Assembly: GCF_023243115.1 (NCBI RefSeq)
Contig: NZ_CP085081.1
Span: 2,418,001-2,482,000, forward strand
Source of the DNA: Sediminicoccus sp. KRV36
GTDB taxonomy: Bacteria; Pseudomonadota; Alphaproteobacteria; Acetobacterales; Acetobacteraceae
Length of the DNA: 64,000 nucleotides
Direction: 5' to 3'
Under the pieces are notes generated by a model that was given only the letters and a program-made list of their open reading frames with translations, did no database searches and was not told where the DNA came from. The position numbers and the translations under genes were made by a program. Every line of letters starts with the position of its first letter. Position 1 is the stretch's first letter. Positions 34,718-42,926 of this stretch are shown piece after piece.

Positions 34718-35101
34718 CTAAACCGGGAAGCGTTCCAGAATCTCGATCGAGATATTCTCCGGCCCGCGGATGAAACAGATGCGAATCCCCGGGCGCGGCT
34801 CATTCGGCTCCATCGTGAAATGCACGCCCTTGGCCTTCAGTCGCGCCACATAGGCATCCAGACCCGTGACGGAGAAGCCGAAATGGTCAATGCCGAGATA
34901 GGGCGCGGAAGGGGCGGGGGCCGCGTCCTTGCCCTCGGGCAGCAGGAAGATATTGACCCCGCCCAGCTTGAGGTCGAAGCGCGGCAGTCCCTGCTGCATG
35001 GAGCGGATCACCTCGGCCCCCAGCATCTCCTCGAACCAGAGGGCGGTGGCCTCGGGGCTCGGGCAGCGCAGGTGGATATGGTCGAAGGTCAGGGCTGACA
35101 T
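34718..35101 (-). CDS. VOC family protein (glyoxalase-like)
   Basis: A 127-residue vicinal-oxygen-chelate fold protein with paired beta-alpha-beta-beta-beta modules. FDHIHLRCP supplies the first metal-binding histidine, HFGFSV the second, and ISIEILERF near the end the conserved glutamate, so a metal site is likely. The substrate is not predictable; family members include glyoxalases, dioxygenases and resistance proteins. It lies 23 bases upstream of hldE on the same strand and could be the first gene of that operon. Confidence 0.85.
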   Translation of the reverse strand: MSALTFDHIHLRCPSPEATALWFEEMLGAEVIRSMQQGLPRFDLKLGGVNIFLLPEGKDAAPAPSAPYLGIDHFGFSVTGLDAYVARLKAKGVHFTMEPNEPRPGIRICFIRGPENISIEILERFPV

Positions 35102-35181
35102 GGGGGAATCCTCAAGGTTGCGGGGCGGAGGGTAGAGGAGTTTCCGCGGGTGGGTAGAGTGGCCGCCTTCAGGAGAATCCC

Positions 35182-35853
35182 GTGCCCCAACCCTTGCGCA
35201 TCATGTCCACCCTGGCCGTCATGGCCCTGCTGCGGGAATGGCTGCCCGGGGCGGGCATGCCGGCGGAGGTGGAGTTCAACCCGACCGCCCGCCTGCTGGC
35301 CCGCATCGCGGAGGGCGAGCGCGCGGATATCGCCATCCTCACCGAGGCAGGTGTCGAGGGGCTGGCGGCCAGCGGCGTCCTGGCGGCGGGCACGCGGGTG
35401 GATGTGGCGCGCTCGGCCATCGGCCTCGCCGTGCCGCGTGGCGCGCCGCACCCCGAGATCGGCAGCGTGGCGAGCCTGCGCGCCGCGCTGCTGGCGGCGC
35501 CCAGCCTGGTTTATTCCCGCGCCGGGGCCAGCGGCATCTTCTTCGCGGAACTGATCGAGCGCCTGGGCATCGCGGATGCGGTGAACGCCAAGGCCACCAT
35601 CATTCCGCAGGGCTTCACGGCCGAGGTGGCGGCACGGGGGGAGGCGGCCCTGGCCATCCAGCAGGTCAGTGAACTCATGGCGGTGGAGGGGGTGGAGATC
35701 GTGGGCAAGCTGCCCGAGGGCGCCAATACCTACGCAGTGTTCTCCGCCGCCCGCTTCGCCACGGCCCGCCCCGAGGCCCCCCTGCTGCTGGAGCGCCTGG
35801 CCCAGGCCATGACGCCCGAGCGCCTCGCCAGGCACGGGCTCGATCCGGCCTGA
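35182..35853 (+). CDS. ModA-like substrate-binding domain protein without a signal peptide
   Basis: A 223-residue type 2 periplasmic-binding fold similar to the receptor at 8269-9042 (shared pattern: ERADIAILTEAG, ARSAIGLAVPRGAPHPEIG, VYSRAGASGIFF). Unlike that protein it has no signal peptide: the start MPQPLRIMSTLAVMALL runs straight into the first domain. I chose the GTG at 35182 because AGGAGA lies five to ten bases upstream; an ATG at 35203 would be too far in. It may be a cytoplasmic ligand sensor or a secreted protein with a lost leader. No ABC partners are near. Confidence 0.75.
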   Translation: MPQPLRIMSTLAVMALLREWLPGAGMPAEVEFNPTARLLARIAEGERADIAILTEAGVEGLAASGVLAAGTRVDVARSAIGLAVPRGAPHPEIGSVASLRAALLAAPSLVYSRAGASGIFFAELIERLGIADAVNAKATIIPQGFTAEVAARGEAALAIQQVSELMAVEGVEIVGKLPEGANTYAVFSAARFATARPEAPLLLERLAQAMTPERLARHGLDPA

Positions 35854-35933
35854 GGGTCCTGGCGGCCAGCTTTTGCTTGCATGGGGGCCGGGGGAATCGC
35901 ATCGTTCCACCCAACCACAGGGAGGAAGCCGCC

Positions 35934-36272
35934 ATGGCCCAATGCATCGTCATCGTGCAATTCGATCTGCCCAAGCGCAGCGCGGAGCAGGCCGTGAAGG
36001 GCGCCACCGCCACGGCGCCCATCTACCGCGAGCTGGCCGCGAAAGGGTTGATCCGCAAGGATTACCTGAATGGCGAGGCCGGCACCGGCGGCGTCTATCT
36101 CTGGGCCAGCGAGGCCGCGGCGCAAGCCTGGTTCACCGAGGAGCGGATGGCCCAGCTGACCGAGCGCTTCGGCGCGCGGCCCCGCCTCACGTGGTATGAC
36201 ACCCATGTCACGGTGGACAATGTGAGCGGCGAGACGCGGGTGAATGGCCGGGTGGCCGAACCGGCCGAGTGA
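35934..36272 (+). CDS. YdhR-like putative monooxygenase (ferredoxin-like fold)
   Basis: A 112-residue protein resembling the YdhR family of small dimeric alpha/beta-barrel proteins, annotated as monooxygenases by structure only. IVIVQFDLPKRS forms the first strand, LIRKDYLNGEAGTGGVYLWASEAAAQ the central part with the typical GG-YL pattern, and LTWYDTHVTVDN the last strand. The ATG at 35934 follows AGGGAGGAA. It stands as a single gene before an 18-bp tandem repeat. Function is not established for the family. Confidence 0.75.
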   Translation: MAQCIVIVQFDLPKRSAEQAVKGATATAPIYRELAAKGLIRKDYLNGEAGTGGVYLWASEAAAQAWFTEERMAQLTERFGARPRLTWYDTHVTVDNVSGETRVNGRVAEPAE

Positions 36273-36280
36273 GGCGGCGC

Positions 36281-36316
36281 CCCCGCTTGGTTGATCACCC
36301 CCGCTTGGTTGATCAC
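36281..36316. repeat. Perfect 18-bp tandem duplication
   Basis: CCCCGCTTGGTTGATCAC occurs twice head to tail (36281-36298, 36299-36316) just after the YdhR-like gene, followed by CGGGGCGG. CGCCCC before and GGGGCG after the pair can form a stem around the duplication, so it probably derives from a terminator hairpin whose loop was duplicated. CCCCGCTT also opens the hairpin at 37513-37545. Confidence 0.6.
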
Positions 36317-36366
36317 CGGGGCGGCCCGGCGCAAGCTCCCTCCGGACTGATTCTGGGAAGAACGCC

Positions 36367-37512
36367 ATGCTCGCCTGCCAGCGCGATGCCTTCGACATCC
36401 CGCGCGATGTCGCTTACCTCAACGCGGCCTCCTGGAGCCCGCTGCCCCGCGCCGTGCAGGAAGCGGGGCAGGCCGGCATCGCGCTCAAGGCGCGCCCCTG
36501 GGGCATCACGGCCGAGCATATGTCCGGGCAATTTGCCCGCGCCCGCAGCGCGGCTGCCCGGTTGATTGGTGCAGCGCCCGAGGATGTGGCGCTGATCCCC
36601 TCCATCTCCTACGGCGTGGCGGTGGCCGGGCGCATCCTGCCGGTGCCGGCGGGCAGCCGCGTGCTGGTGCTGGGCGATGATCATTCCTCGCCCGTGCTGG
36701 AATGGGTGCAGCATGCGCCCAAGGGCGGCTACACCGTGGAGACCGTGGCCCGCCCGGCCGATGGCGACTGGACGGCGGCCGTGCTGGCGGCCATCGCACG
36801 GCCCGGGGCGGCGCCGCTGGCGCTGGTCTCCATTTCCTCGGTGCATTGGGCGGATGGGGGGCTGCTGGACCTGGACGCCATCGCGGTGGCGCAGCGCGCG
36901 GCCGGCGCCATGCTGCTGGTGGATGCCACCCACCATGCCGGCGTGCTGCCGCTGGATGTGGTGGCGCTGGACCCCGATGTGCTGATCTTCCCCACCTATA
37001 AATGGGTGCTGGGGCCGTATGGGCGCGCCTTTCTCTATGTCGCCAGGCGCTGGCAGGGCGGGGTGCCGCTGGAGCAGACCGGCGCCTCCCGCCGCCGCGT
37101 CTCCTCGGAAGCGACGCCCTATATGGCCGATCTTGGCTTCACCGAGGGTGCGAAGCGCTTCGACATGGGCGAGCGTGATCATATCATCGGCCTGGAAATG
37201 GCGACCGTCGGCATGGAGATGATGGCCGAATGGGGCACTGCGGCCATCACCGCGCGGCTTGGCTGGCTGACCGGCTTGCTGGCCGAGGGCCTGGCGGGCA
37301 GCGGGGTGGAATTGCCGGCACCCGGCATTCGCGCGCCGCATGTGTTGAGCCTGGGCTTCCCAGGCGGCATGCGCCCCGGCCTGATCGAGGCGCTGGCGGA
37401 GCGGCAGGTGCATGTCGCCCCCCGGCTGGGGCGCCTGCGCATCAGCCCGCATGTCTATAACGACGAGGCTGATGTGGCGGCCTTCGTGCAGGCGTTCCGC
37501 GCGCTGGCCTGA
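36367..37512 (+). CDS. Aminotransferase class V-fold PLP enzyme
   Basis: A 381-residue fold-type I PLP enzyme of the class V/cysteine desulfurase-like superfamily. The cofactor lysine is in FPTYKWVLGPYG, preceded by the ring-stacking aspartate/His in LLVDATHHAG, with NAASWSPLP at the N-terminus as the substrate loop. The chain lacks the cysteine-containing loop of true desulfurases, so a transaminase or isopenicillin-epimerase-like activity is more probable. The ATG follows GGGAAG. It is monocistronic, ending in a strong hairpin. Confidence 0.85.
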   Translation: MLACQRDAFDIPRDVAYLNAASWSPLPRAVQEAGQAGIALKARPWGITAEHMSGQFARARSAAARLIGAAPEDVALIPSISYGVAVAGRILPVPAGSRVLVLGDDHSSPVLEWVQHAPKGGYTVETVARPADGDWTAAVLAAIARPGAAPLALVSISSVHWADGGLLDLDAIAVAQRAAGAMLLVDATHHAGVLPLDVVALDPDVLIFPTYKWVLGPYGRAFLYVARRWQGGVPLEQTGASRRRVSSEATPYMADLGFTEGAKRFDMGERDHIIGLEMATVGMEMMAEWGTAAITARLGWLTGLLAEGLAGSGVELPAPGIRAPHVLSLGFPGGMRPGLIEALAERQVHVAPRLGRLRISPHVYNDEADVAAFVQAFRALA

Positions 37513-37545
37513 GGGCTGTCCCCCGCTTCATCACGGGGCCAGCCC
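37513..37545. terminator. Bidirectional hairpin terminator
   Basis: Directly after the aminotransferase stop: GGGCTG, two unpaired bases, CCCCG, an 8-base loop, CGGGG, one unpaired base, CAGCCC. It gives an 11-pair stem between two converging genes. There is no T-run. Confidence 0.6.
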
Positions 37546-37563
37546 CGTTCAGACCTGGGCCAT

Positions 37564-38745
37564 TCAGACCGGGGCCATGGCCGCGGCCTCGGCCGGAAAC
37601 ACCGCAACGGGCCGCCCTGCCTGCCACTGCATGAGCACCGGCCGGGCGCGGCTATTCTGGCCCCGGTCATCCAGCCGGAACCCCCAGCCATTGGGCAGCA
37701 GCCCCTCGGCCTGGTCCAGGGCCGCCAGGCCGGCGCGCAGCGCCACGCGTTCGAAATTCGGCTGCGCCAGGATCACCTGCGCCCCGGCATAGGCGGCAAG
37801 CGAGAGGCCTGAGCGGGGCGCGCTGCCCCAGCGCCGCTGATACGCCTCGGCGAAGGGGCGCGCCCCCACGGCCCAGCGTTCCGCCGTTTCGATGGGCGGC
37901 ACGTCCAGGGCGAAGCAGGCATCCAGCGCCGGGCCAATGGCGCGCGCGAGATCCGCGAGGCCCCAGGCGAGCCCGGCGCCGATCACGGCCGCCGGGCGCC
38001 AGGCGGCATCCTGCATGGCGCGGAACAGCCCCACCGCATCGCCCTCGGCCGCCGCATGGATCAGCACATTCACGCCAGCGGCGCGCAGGCGCTGCACGGT
38101 CGCCGGCATTTCTGGCGTGCGCGCGGCATGGGGCAGGCGCTCCGCCACCACGAGGCCGGCCTCGCGCAGCCGCGCCTCCAGGCTCATCGCGATGGCTTCG
38201 AGCGAGGCGCTGGCCTCATGCAGGATCGCGATGCGCAGGCCATCCGCCGGCTGGCCCATATGGTTGGGCAGGAAACGCGTCAGGGCGGCGGCGCCGAGTT
38301 GGCCGTAATCCGCGGCACTCGGCGCGGTGCGGATGAAATGGCGCGCCCCCCGCTCGGTCAGCGTATCGGCGGCGGCGGCAAGCTCCACATAGCTGCTCTC
38401 CAGCGATTCGGCGGCCTGGGAGGCGGCAAGGCCGATCGGGGCCGAGACGCTGCCGAACAGCAGCGCCACGCGCTCCTGCTGGATCAGGCGCCGCGCCTCG
38501 GTCAGGGCCTGGCCGGCCTCGGTCACATCGGCGCGAATCAGGCGCAGCGGGCGGCCGCCGGCGGCGTTGCGCTCGGCGATGGCGAGTTCCAGGCCGCGTG
38601 CCGCCTCATCGCCGAGCAGGGCGCTGGCGCCGGAGAGCGGAAACAAGCCACCCAGCCGCCATTCGGCGTTGCCCGTCTGGGCCAGCGCCGGGGCGGCAAG
38701 CAGGCTGCCGAGCAGCGCGCGGCGGCGAAGGTGGCGGCGATTCAT
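37564..38745 (-). CDS. LivJ-like branched-chain-type ABC substrate-binding protein
   Basis: A 393-residue type 1 periplasmic-binding protein of the Leu/Ile/Val receptor family. An N-terminal signal (MNRRHLRRRALLGSLLAAPALA) has a twin-arginine-like RRR. The mature part starts with the family's RLGGLFPLSGASALLGDEA, followed by ERNAAGGRPLRLI and LLFGSVSAPIG. There are no liv permease or ATPase genes beside it, so it is an orphan receptor. I used the ATG at 38745; the codon before it is TTG and adds nothing. It diverges from the quinone oxidoreductase gene. Confidence 0.86.
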   Translation of the reverse strand: MNRRHLRRRALLGSLLAAPALAQTGNAEWRLGGLFPLSGASALLGDEAARGLELAIAERNAAGGRPLRLIRADVTEAGQALTEARRLIQQERVALLFGSVSAPIGLAASQAAESLESSYVELAAAADTLTERGARHFIRTAPSAADYGQLGAAALTRFLPNHMGQPADGLRIAILHEASASLEAIAMSLEARLREAGLVVAERLPHAARTPEMPATVQRLRAAGVNVLIHAAAEGDAVGLFRAMQDAAWRPAAVIGAGLAWGLADLARAIGPALDACFALDVPPIETAERWAVGARPFAEAYQRRWGSAPRSGLSLAAYAGAQVILAQPNFERVALRAGLAALDQAEGLLPNGWGFRLDDRGQNSRARPVLMQWQAGRPVAVFPAEAAAMAPV

Positions 38746-38878
38746 CAAGGCGACTCAGTCTCCGCCGCATCGGCCTGTGATGCAATCAGCGCGGCATGGC
38801 AATTCCACCCGAAATCGCCGCGCTTGACCTGCGGCGCGCGGGCGCGGAACTTGCGGCCCGAACAGGGAGGCGCCCGCC

Positions 38879-39889
38879 ATGAGCCAGAGCATGATCCATA
38901 TCGCCCATGGCACGGGCGGCACGCCCGAGGTGATGGTGATCGCCAGCGGGCCGCGCCCCGTGCCGGCCGCCGATGAGGTGCTGATCCGCGTCGCCGCCGT
39001 GGGGGTCAACCGGCCTGATGTGCTGCAACGCTCCGGCGCCTATCCGCCGCCGCCCGGCGCCTCGCCCATCCTGGGCCTGGAATGCGCGGGCGAGGTGGTG
39101 GAAGTCGGCGCCGGCGTCACGGGCTACAAGCCGGGCGACCAGGTCTGCGCGCTGACCAATGGCGGCGCCTATGCCGAATACTGCACGGCGCCCGAGGCGC
39201 AGACGCTGCCCTGGCCCAAGGGCTTCGACGCGCTGCGCGCCGCCGCCCTGGCGGAGACCTTCTTCACCGTCTGGGCGAATCTCTTTGGCACGTCGCACGC
39301 GCTGGGCGGCCGGCTTGCGGCGGGTGAGACGGTGCTGATCCATGGCGGCTCCTCGGGCATCGGCGTGACGGCCATCCAGCTCGCCAAGGCTTTCGGCGCG
39401 CATGTCATCACCACCGTGGGCACCGAGGCGAAATGCAAGGCCGTGCTGGGCTTCGGCGCCGATCACGCGATCAACTACCGCGAGCATGACTTCGCCGAGG
39501 AGGTGAAGCGCATCACGGAAGGCAAGGGCGTGGATGTCGTGCTCGATATGGTGGGCGCCCCCTATTTCGGGCGGAACCTGCGCAGCCTGCGCATGGATGG
39601 GCGCCTCGTGCTGATCGCATTCCTGGGCGGCGAAATGGCGGCCAATCTCGATCTGCGCCCGATCATGCTGAAGCGCCTGACTGTCACGGGCAGCACCATG
39701 CGCCCGCGCAGCACGGCCCAGAAGGGCGAGATCGCCATGGCCCTGCGCGAGAAGGTCTGGCCGCTGCTGGAGGCGGGCAAATGCCTGCCGCATCTCCATG
39801 CGACCTTCCCGCTGGCCGAGGCCGCGGCGGCCCATGCGCTGATGGAAAGCAGCCAGCATATCGGCAAGATCATGCTCACGGTGGCGTAG
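38879..39889 (+). CDS. NAD(P)H quinone oxidoreductase, zeta-crystallin/PIG3 type
   Basis: A 336-residue zinc-free MDR-family reductase. GVNRPDVLQRSGAYPPPPGAS is the start pattern of the PIG3-like quinone reductases (TIGR02824), and the nucleotide loop ILIHGGSSGIGVTAIQLAK with the Rossmann region from about 145 binds NADPH. YGA/GAYAEYC and the later FLGGEMAANLDL match too. The likely reaction is NADPH-dependent reduction of quinones or reactive enones. It begins a plus-strand run through the DMT transporter, hydrolase and MAPEG genes. Confidence 0.92.
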   Translation: MSQSMIHIAHGTGGTPEVMVIASGPRPVPAADEVLIRVAAVGVNRPDVLQRSGAYPPPPGASPILGLECAGEVVEVGAGVTGYKPGDQVCALTNGGAYAEYCTAPEAQTLPWPKGFDALRAAALAETFFTVWANLFGTSHALGGRLAAGETVLIHGGSSGIGVTAIQLAKAFGAHVITTVGTEAKCKAVLGFGADHAINYREHDFAEEVKRITEGKGVDVVLDMVGAPYFGRNLRSLRMDGRLVLIAFLGGEMAANLDLRPIMLKRLTVTGSTMRPRSTAQKGEIAMALREKVWPLLEAGKCLPHLHATFPLAEAAAAHALMESSQHIGKIMLTVA

Positions 39890-39948
39890 GGCGTGCGCCG
39901 CAAAGGTGGCGGCGCCAGCGCAAGGAAGCATGGCCTGCAAGGGGCCGG

Positions 39949-40857
39949 ATGATGGGCCGTGATGCCGGGCCACCGCCGGCCGGCCTGTCCCAGGCCAAGG
40001 CGCTGCAACTTCTCCTGCTTTCGGTCGTGCTGTTCGGCGGCGTCTGGCCGGTGACCAAATTCGCCTTCCAGCACGCCACACCGCTCTGGTTCGGCTTTTC
40101 GCGCGCCGCATTGGCGGCACTCTCGTCGGCCGTGCTGCTGGGCGTGCTGGGGCGGCTGCGTTGGCCGCGGCGCAGCGATTGGCCTGGCATGGGGGCGATC
40201 GGCCTGTTGCAGATCGGCGCCTTCTTCGCGCTGGTGCATGTCGCGCTCTCCCTTGTGCCGGCCGGACGGACGGCGATCCTGGGCAATGTCACCATCTTCT
40301 GGCTGGTGCCGCTTTCGGTGCTGGTGCTGGGGGAGCGCGTCTCGCGGCAGCGCTGGGTGGCGGCGGGGCTCGGCCTTGCGGGGGTGGGAGTGATGATGAG
40401 CCCCTGGGGGATGGACTGGTCGGCGCCGGGGGCGATTTTCGGCCATTCGCTGCTGCTGCTGGCCTCGCTCTGCTGGAGCCTCGCCATCCTTCTGACCCGG
40501 CTCTACCCGCCCCGCGCGCCGATCGTGGAGCTGATCCCCTGGATGTTCCTGCTGGGCGCCCTGCTGATCCTGCCACTGGCCCTCTGGCGGGAGCCGCTTT
40601 CGGCCGGGGGGGGCATCGGGCCCGGCGCCTGGCTCATCGCGGGCTTCATTGGCCTGGTCGCGGCCCCCATCGGCACCTGGGCGACGGTGGAGGCGGGGCG
40701 GCATCTGAATGCCGTGGTCGCTTCGGTGGGGTTCCTGATGGTGCCGCTGGTCGGGCTGGCACTGGCCACCACATGGCTGGGCGAACCGCTGGGCTGGGAC
40801 CTGATCCTGGGCGGCGCCCTTGTGGTATTGAGCGTCATCGTGGCGGCAAGGGGGTAG
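39949..40857 (+). CDS. EamA/DMT family transporter
   Basis: A 302-residue inner-membrane protein with about ten hydrophobic segments and two EamA repeats, the plan of drug/metabolite exporters (RhaT/RarD type). The first repeat opens LLLLSVVLFGGVWPVTKFAF, the second LLLLASLCWSLAILLTRL; each ends with the usual LVLGERV and WLGEPLG turns. The double ATG at 39949/39952 follows AAGGGGCC. The five-base gap to the next gene suggests coupling. The cargo cannot be inferred. Confidence 0.9.
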   Translation: MMGRDAGPPPAGLSQAKALQLLLLSVVLFGGVWPVTKFAFQHATPLWFGFSRAALAALSSAVLLGVLGRLRWPRRSDWPGMGAIGLLQIGAFFALVHVALSLVPAGRTAILGNVTIFWLVPLSVLVLGERVSRQRWVAAGLGLAGVGVMMSPWGMDWSAPGAIFGHSLLLLASLCWSLAILLTRLYPPRAPIVELIPWMFLLGALLILPLALWREPLSAGGGIGPGAWLIAGFIGLVAAPIGTWATVEAGRHLNAVVASVGFLMVPLVGLALATTWLGEPLGWDLILGGALVVLSVIVAARG

Positions 40858-40861
40858 GGCA

Positions 40862-41617
40862 TTGCGCCTGAACGTGATCGAGATGGGCGAGGGCAGCCCG
40901 GTTGTGCTGCTGCACGGGCTGTTCGGCGCCGCGCGCAATTGGGGCGGCATCCAGAAGCGCCTGGCGCAACGCAACCGCGTGCTGGCGCCCGATCTGCGCA
41001 ACCATGGCGAGAGCGACCACGCCACCGCCATGGACTATCCCAGCATGGCCGAGGATGTGGCGGAGGTGATGGCGCGCCGGGGCATCGCACCCGCCGCCGT
41101 GCTCGGCCATTCCATGGGCGGCAAGGTGGCCATGGCGCTGGCCTTGCGCCACCCGCAGATGGTCTCTCGCCTCGTCGTCGCCGATATCGCGCCGCTGCGC
41201 TATCCGCCGGCGCTGCGTGGCTATGTGGCCGCCATGCGCGGATTGGCGCTGACCCAGGGCCTGACCCGGCGTGAGGCGGATGCAGCGCTGGAGGCTGCGA
41301 TCCCCGAAGCCGGCATTCGCGCCTTCCTGCTGCAATCGCTGGATTTCGGCGGCGATGCGCCGGCGTGGAAGCTGGGCCTCGCCGAAATCGCCGCCGCGAT
41401 GCCGGTCATCGAGGATTTCCCGCTGGCCGGCCGCTGCGAAGCCCCCACCCTGGTGTTGGCGGGTGAACGCAGCAGCTATATCCGGCCCGAGCATCATGCG
41501 CTGTTTCGCGCGCTGTTCCCCGCCGCGCGCTTCGCCACGGTGGAGCGCGCCGGGCATTGGCTGCATGCTGACAACCCCAACGCCTTCCTGGCCCTGCTGG
41601 AGCCTTTCCTCGCATGA
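40862..41617 (+). CDS. Alpha/beta-fold hydrolase, YbfF-like esterase
   Basis: A 251-residue alpha/beta hydrolase. The oxyanion segment LLHGLFGAARNWGG, the nucleophile elbow LGHSMGGKVA and a late AGHWLHADNP with the catalytic histidine are complete; the acid would be in LVLAGERSSYI or nearby. DLRNHGESDH is typical of the YbfF/acyl-CoA esterase branch. The start is TTG at 40862, with AGGGGG upstream and only four bases after the preceding gene. Its stop overlaps the MAPEG start by four bases. Confidence 0.88.
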   Translation: MRLNVIEMGEGSPVVLLHGLFGAARNWGGIQKRLAQRNRVLAPDLRNHGESDHATAMDYPSMAEDVAEVMARRGIAPAAVLGHSMGGKVAMALALRHPQMVSRLVVADIAPLRYPPALRGYVAAMRGLALTQGLTRREADAALEAAIPEAGIRAFLLQSLDFGGDAPAWKLGLAEIAAAMPVIEDFPLAGRCEAPTLVLAGERSSYIRPEHHALFRALFPAARFATVERAGHWLHADNPNAFLALLEPFLA

Positions 41618-42009
41618 CCTCCTTGCCCATTACTTCCTTCTACGCGGCGTTTTTCGGGCTTTTGCTCATGGCGCTCTCCATCCAGGTGATCCGTGCCCGG
41701 GTGGCCACCCGTGTCGCGATCGGCCTCGGCGATGATATCCGCCTGCTGCGGGCCAGCCGCGCGCAGGGCAATTTCGTCGAATACGCGCCGATGGTCCTGC
41801 TGCTGTTGCTGCTGCTCGAAGCCTCGGGCGCGGGGCCGTTCCAGCTGCACGCGCTGGGGGGGCTCGCTTTGGCCGGCCGCGTCGCGCATGCCATGGGCAT
41901 TTCCCGCGAGCCCGAGAATCTGAAGCTGCGCCAGGTCGGCATGGCGTTGACCTTCACCGTGCTCGGCCTTTCGCCCCTGCTGCTGCTGGCGCGGATCGCC
42001 TTCGGCTAA
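41614..42009 (+). CDS. MAPEG family membrane protein
   Basis: A 131-residue protein with four hydrophobic segments, the layout of MAPEG proteins (microsomal glutathione transferases and relatives). The signature region between segments 1 and 2 is LRASRAQGNFVEYAPMVL, matching the family's R-A-x-N-x-E-x-P pattern that holds glutathione in eukaryotic members. The bacterial role is unknown. It is co-translated with the hydrolase gene and converges tail to tail, with no gap, on the metallophosphoesterase gene. Confidence 0.9.
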   Translation: MTSLPITSFYAAFFGLLLMALSIQVIRARVATRVAIGLGDDIRLLRASRAQGNFVEYAPMVLLLLLLLEASGAGPFQLHALGGLALAGRVAHAMGISREPENLKLRQVGMALTFTVLGLSPLLLLARIAFG

Positions 42010-42867
42010 TCAACCGCCGAGCGTGACCTCGACGATTTCCGGCGGCACGCCAAAACGCACCGGCACGACCGAGGTGCCAAGCCCGCCCGAGACGATCAGG
42101 TCCCGCCCGCGCTCCGTCACCCGGCCATAGCGGAAGCGGTTGCCGTAGCGCGAGGCGGGCCGGGGCGAAGCGCCCAGGATCCGCAATTGCCCGCCATGCG
42201 TATGGCCGGCGAGGGTGAGGGCGACGCGGCCCGGCATCTCGGCGAAGATATCGGGCTCGTGCGCCAGCAGGATCACGGGCGCGTCATCGGTCAGCGCGGC
42301 CAGCGTGCCCGGCAGGTCATCCGCGCCGCGGCCGCGAAAGGCGATCTGGCTGTCCAGCCCGGCCAGCCAGAAGCCCTGGCCGAAGCGCCGCACCTGGTTC
42401 TGCATGGGGGTGATGCCGTGCCGGCCCAGGGCGGCGAGCCATTCCGGCTGCCCGGATTGCCGGGCCATGGCGGCGCCATCCTCCCACCAGTCATGATTGC
42501 CGGCGATGGCAAAGACGCCCAGCGGCGCGCGCAGGCCGCCCAGGATGCTGGCCACCTCATCCGGCGCATAGGGCTTGCGCACCAGCCGGCTGAAGGGGCC
42601 GTAATCGCCCAGAAGGACGGTCATATCGGCCGAAAGCGCATTGGCGGTGGCAACGATGCCCGCCACGCGGGACAGCCCCATCAGCGGCGCGCCGCTGTGC
42701 AGATCCGCGAGGACGGCGATCCGCAGCTTCAACCCCCTGGGCCAGTCACGCGGGGTCAGCGCGTAGCGGGTGATGTCGGGGGCGGCAAAGGGCTCGATGC
42801 CCAGGCCATAGGCGGCACCCGTGGCGCCCAGAAGGCCGGTGGCGAGAAGGCTGCGGCGCAGGATCAT
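42010..42867 (-). CDS. Calcineurin-like metallophosphoesterase
   Basis: A 285-residue di-metal phosphoesterase. The five motifs are present in order: VLADLHSG, VLLGDYG, GNHDWW, LLAHEPD and LAGHTHGGQ. An N-terminal RRSLLATGLLGATGAAYGLG may be a twin-arginine signal or membrane anchor, so it probably works outside the cytoplasm. It resembles the YkuE-like branch that acts on nucleotides or lipid-linked phosphates. LGDYG replaces the more usual LGDH/LGDF form. The ATG at 42867 begins the signal. Confidence 0.88.
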   Translation of the reverse strand: MILRRSLLATGLLGATGAAYGLGIEPFAAPDITRYALTPRDWPRGLKLRIAVLADLHSGAPLMGLSRVAGIVATANALSADMTVLLGDYGPFSRLVRKPYAPDEVASILGGLRAPLGVFAIAGNHDWWEDGAAMARQSGQPEWLAALGRHGITPMQNQVRRFGQGFWLAGLDSQIAFRGRGADDLPGTLAALTDDAPVILLAHEPDIFAEMPGRVALTLAGHTHGGQLRILGASPRPASRYGNRFRYGRVTERGRDLIVSGGLGTSVVPVRFGVPPEIVEVTLGG

Positions 42868-42926
42868 GCGCAGCCCATAGCATGTTTGGCTTGCGCCCGC
42901 CCGGATCATGGCCAACTGCCGCTGCG

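Noticed and set aside
41989..42060. Possible terminator between the MAPEG and phosphoesterase genes
   Set aside because: The genes abut with no gap and I see no stem stronger than expected in GC-rich DNA.
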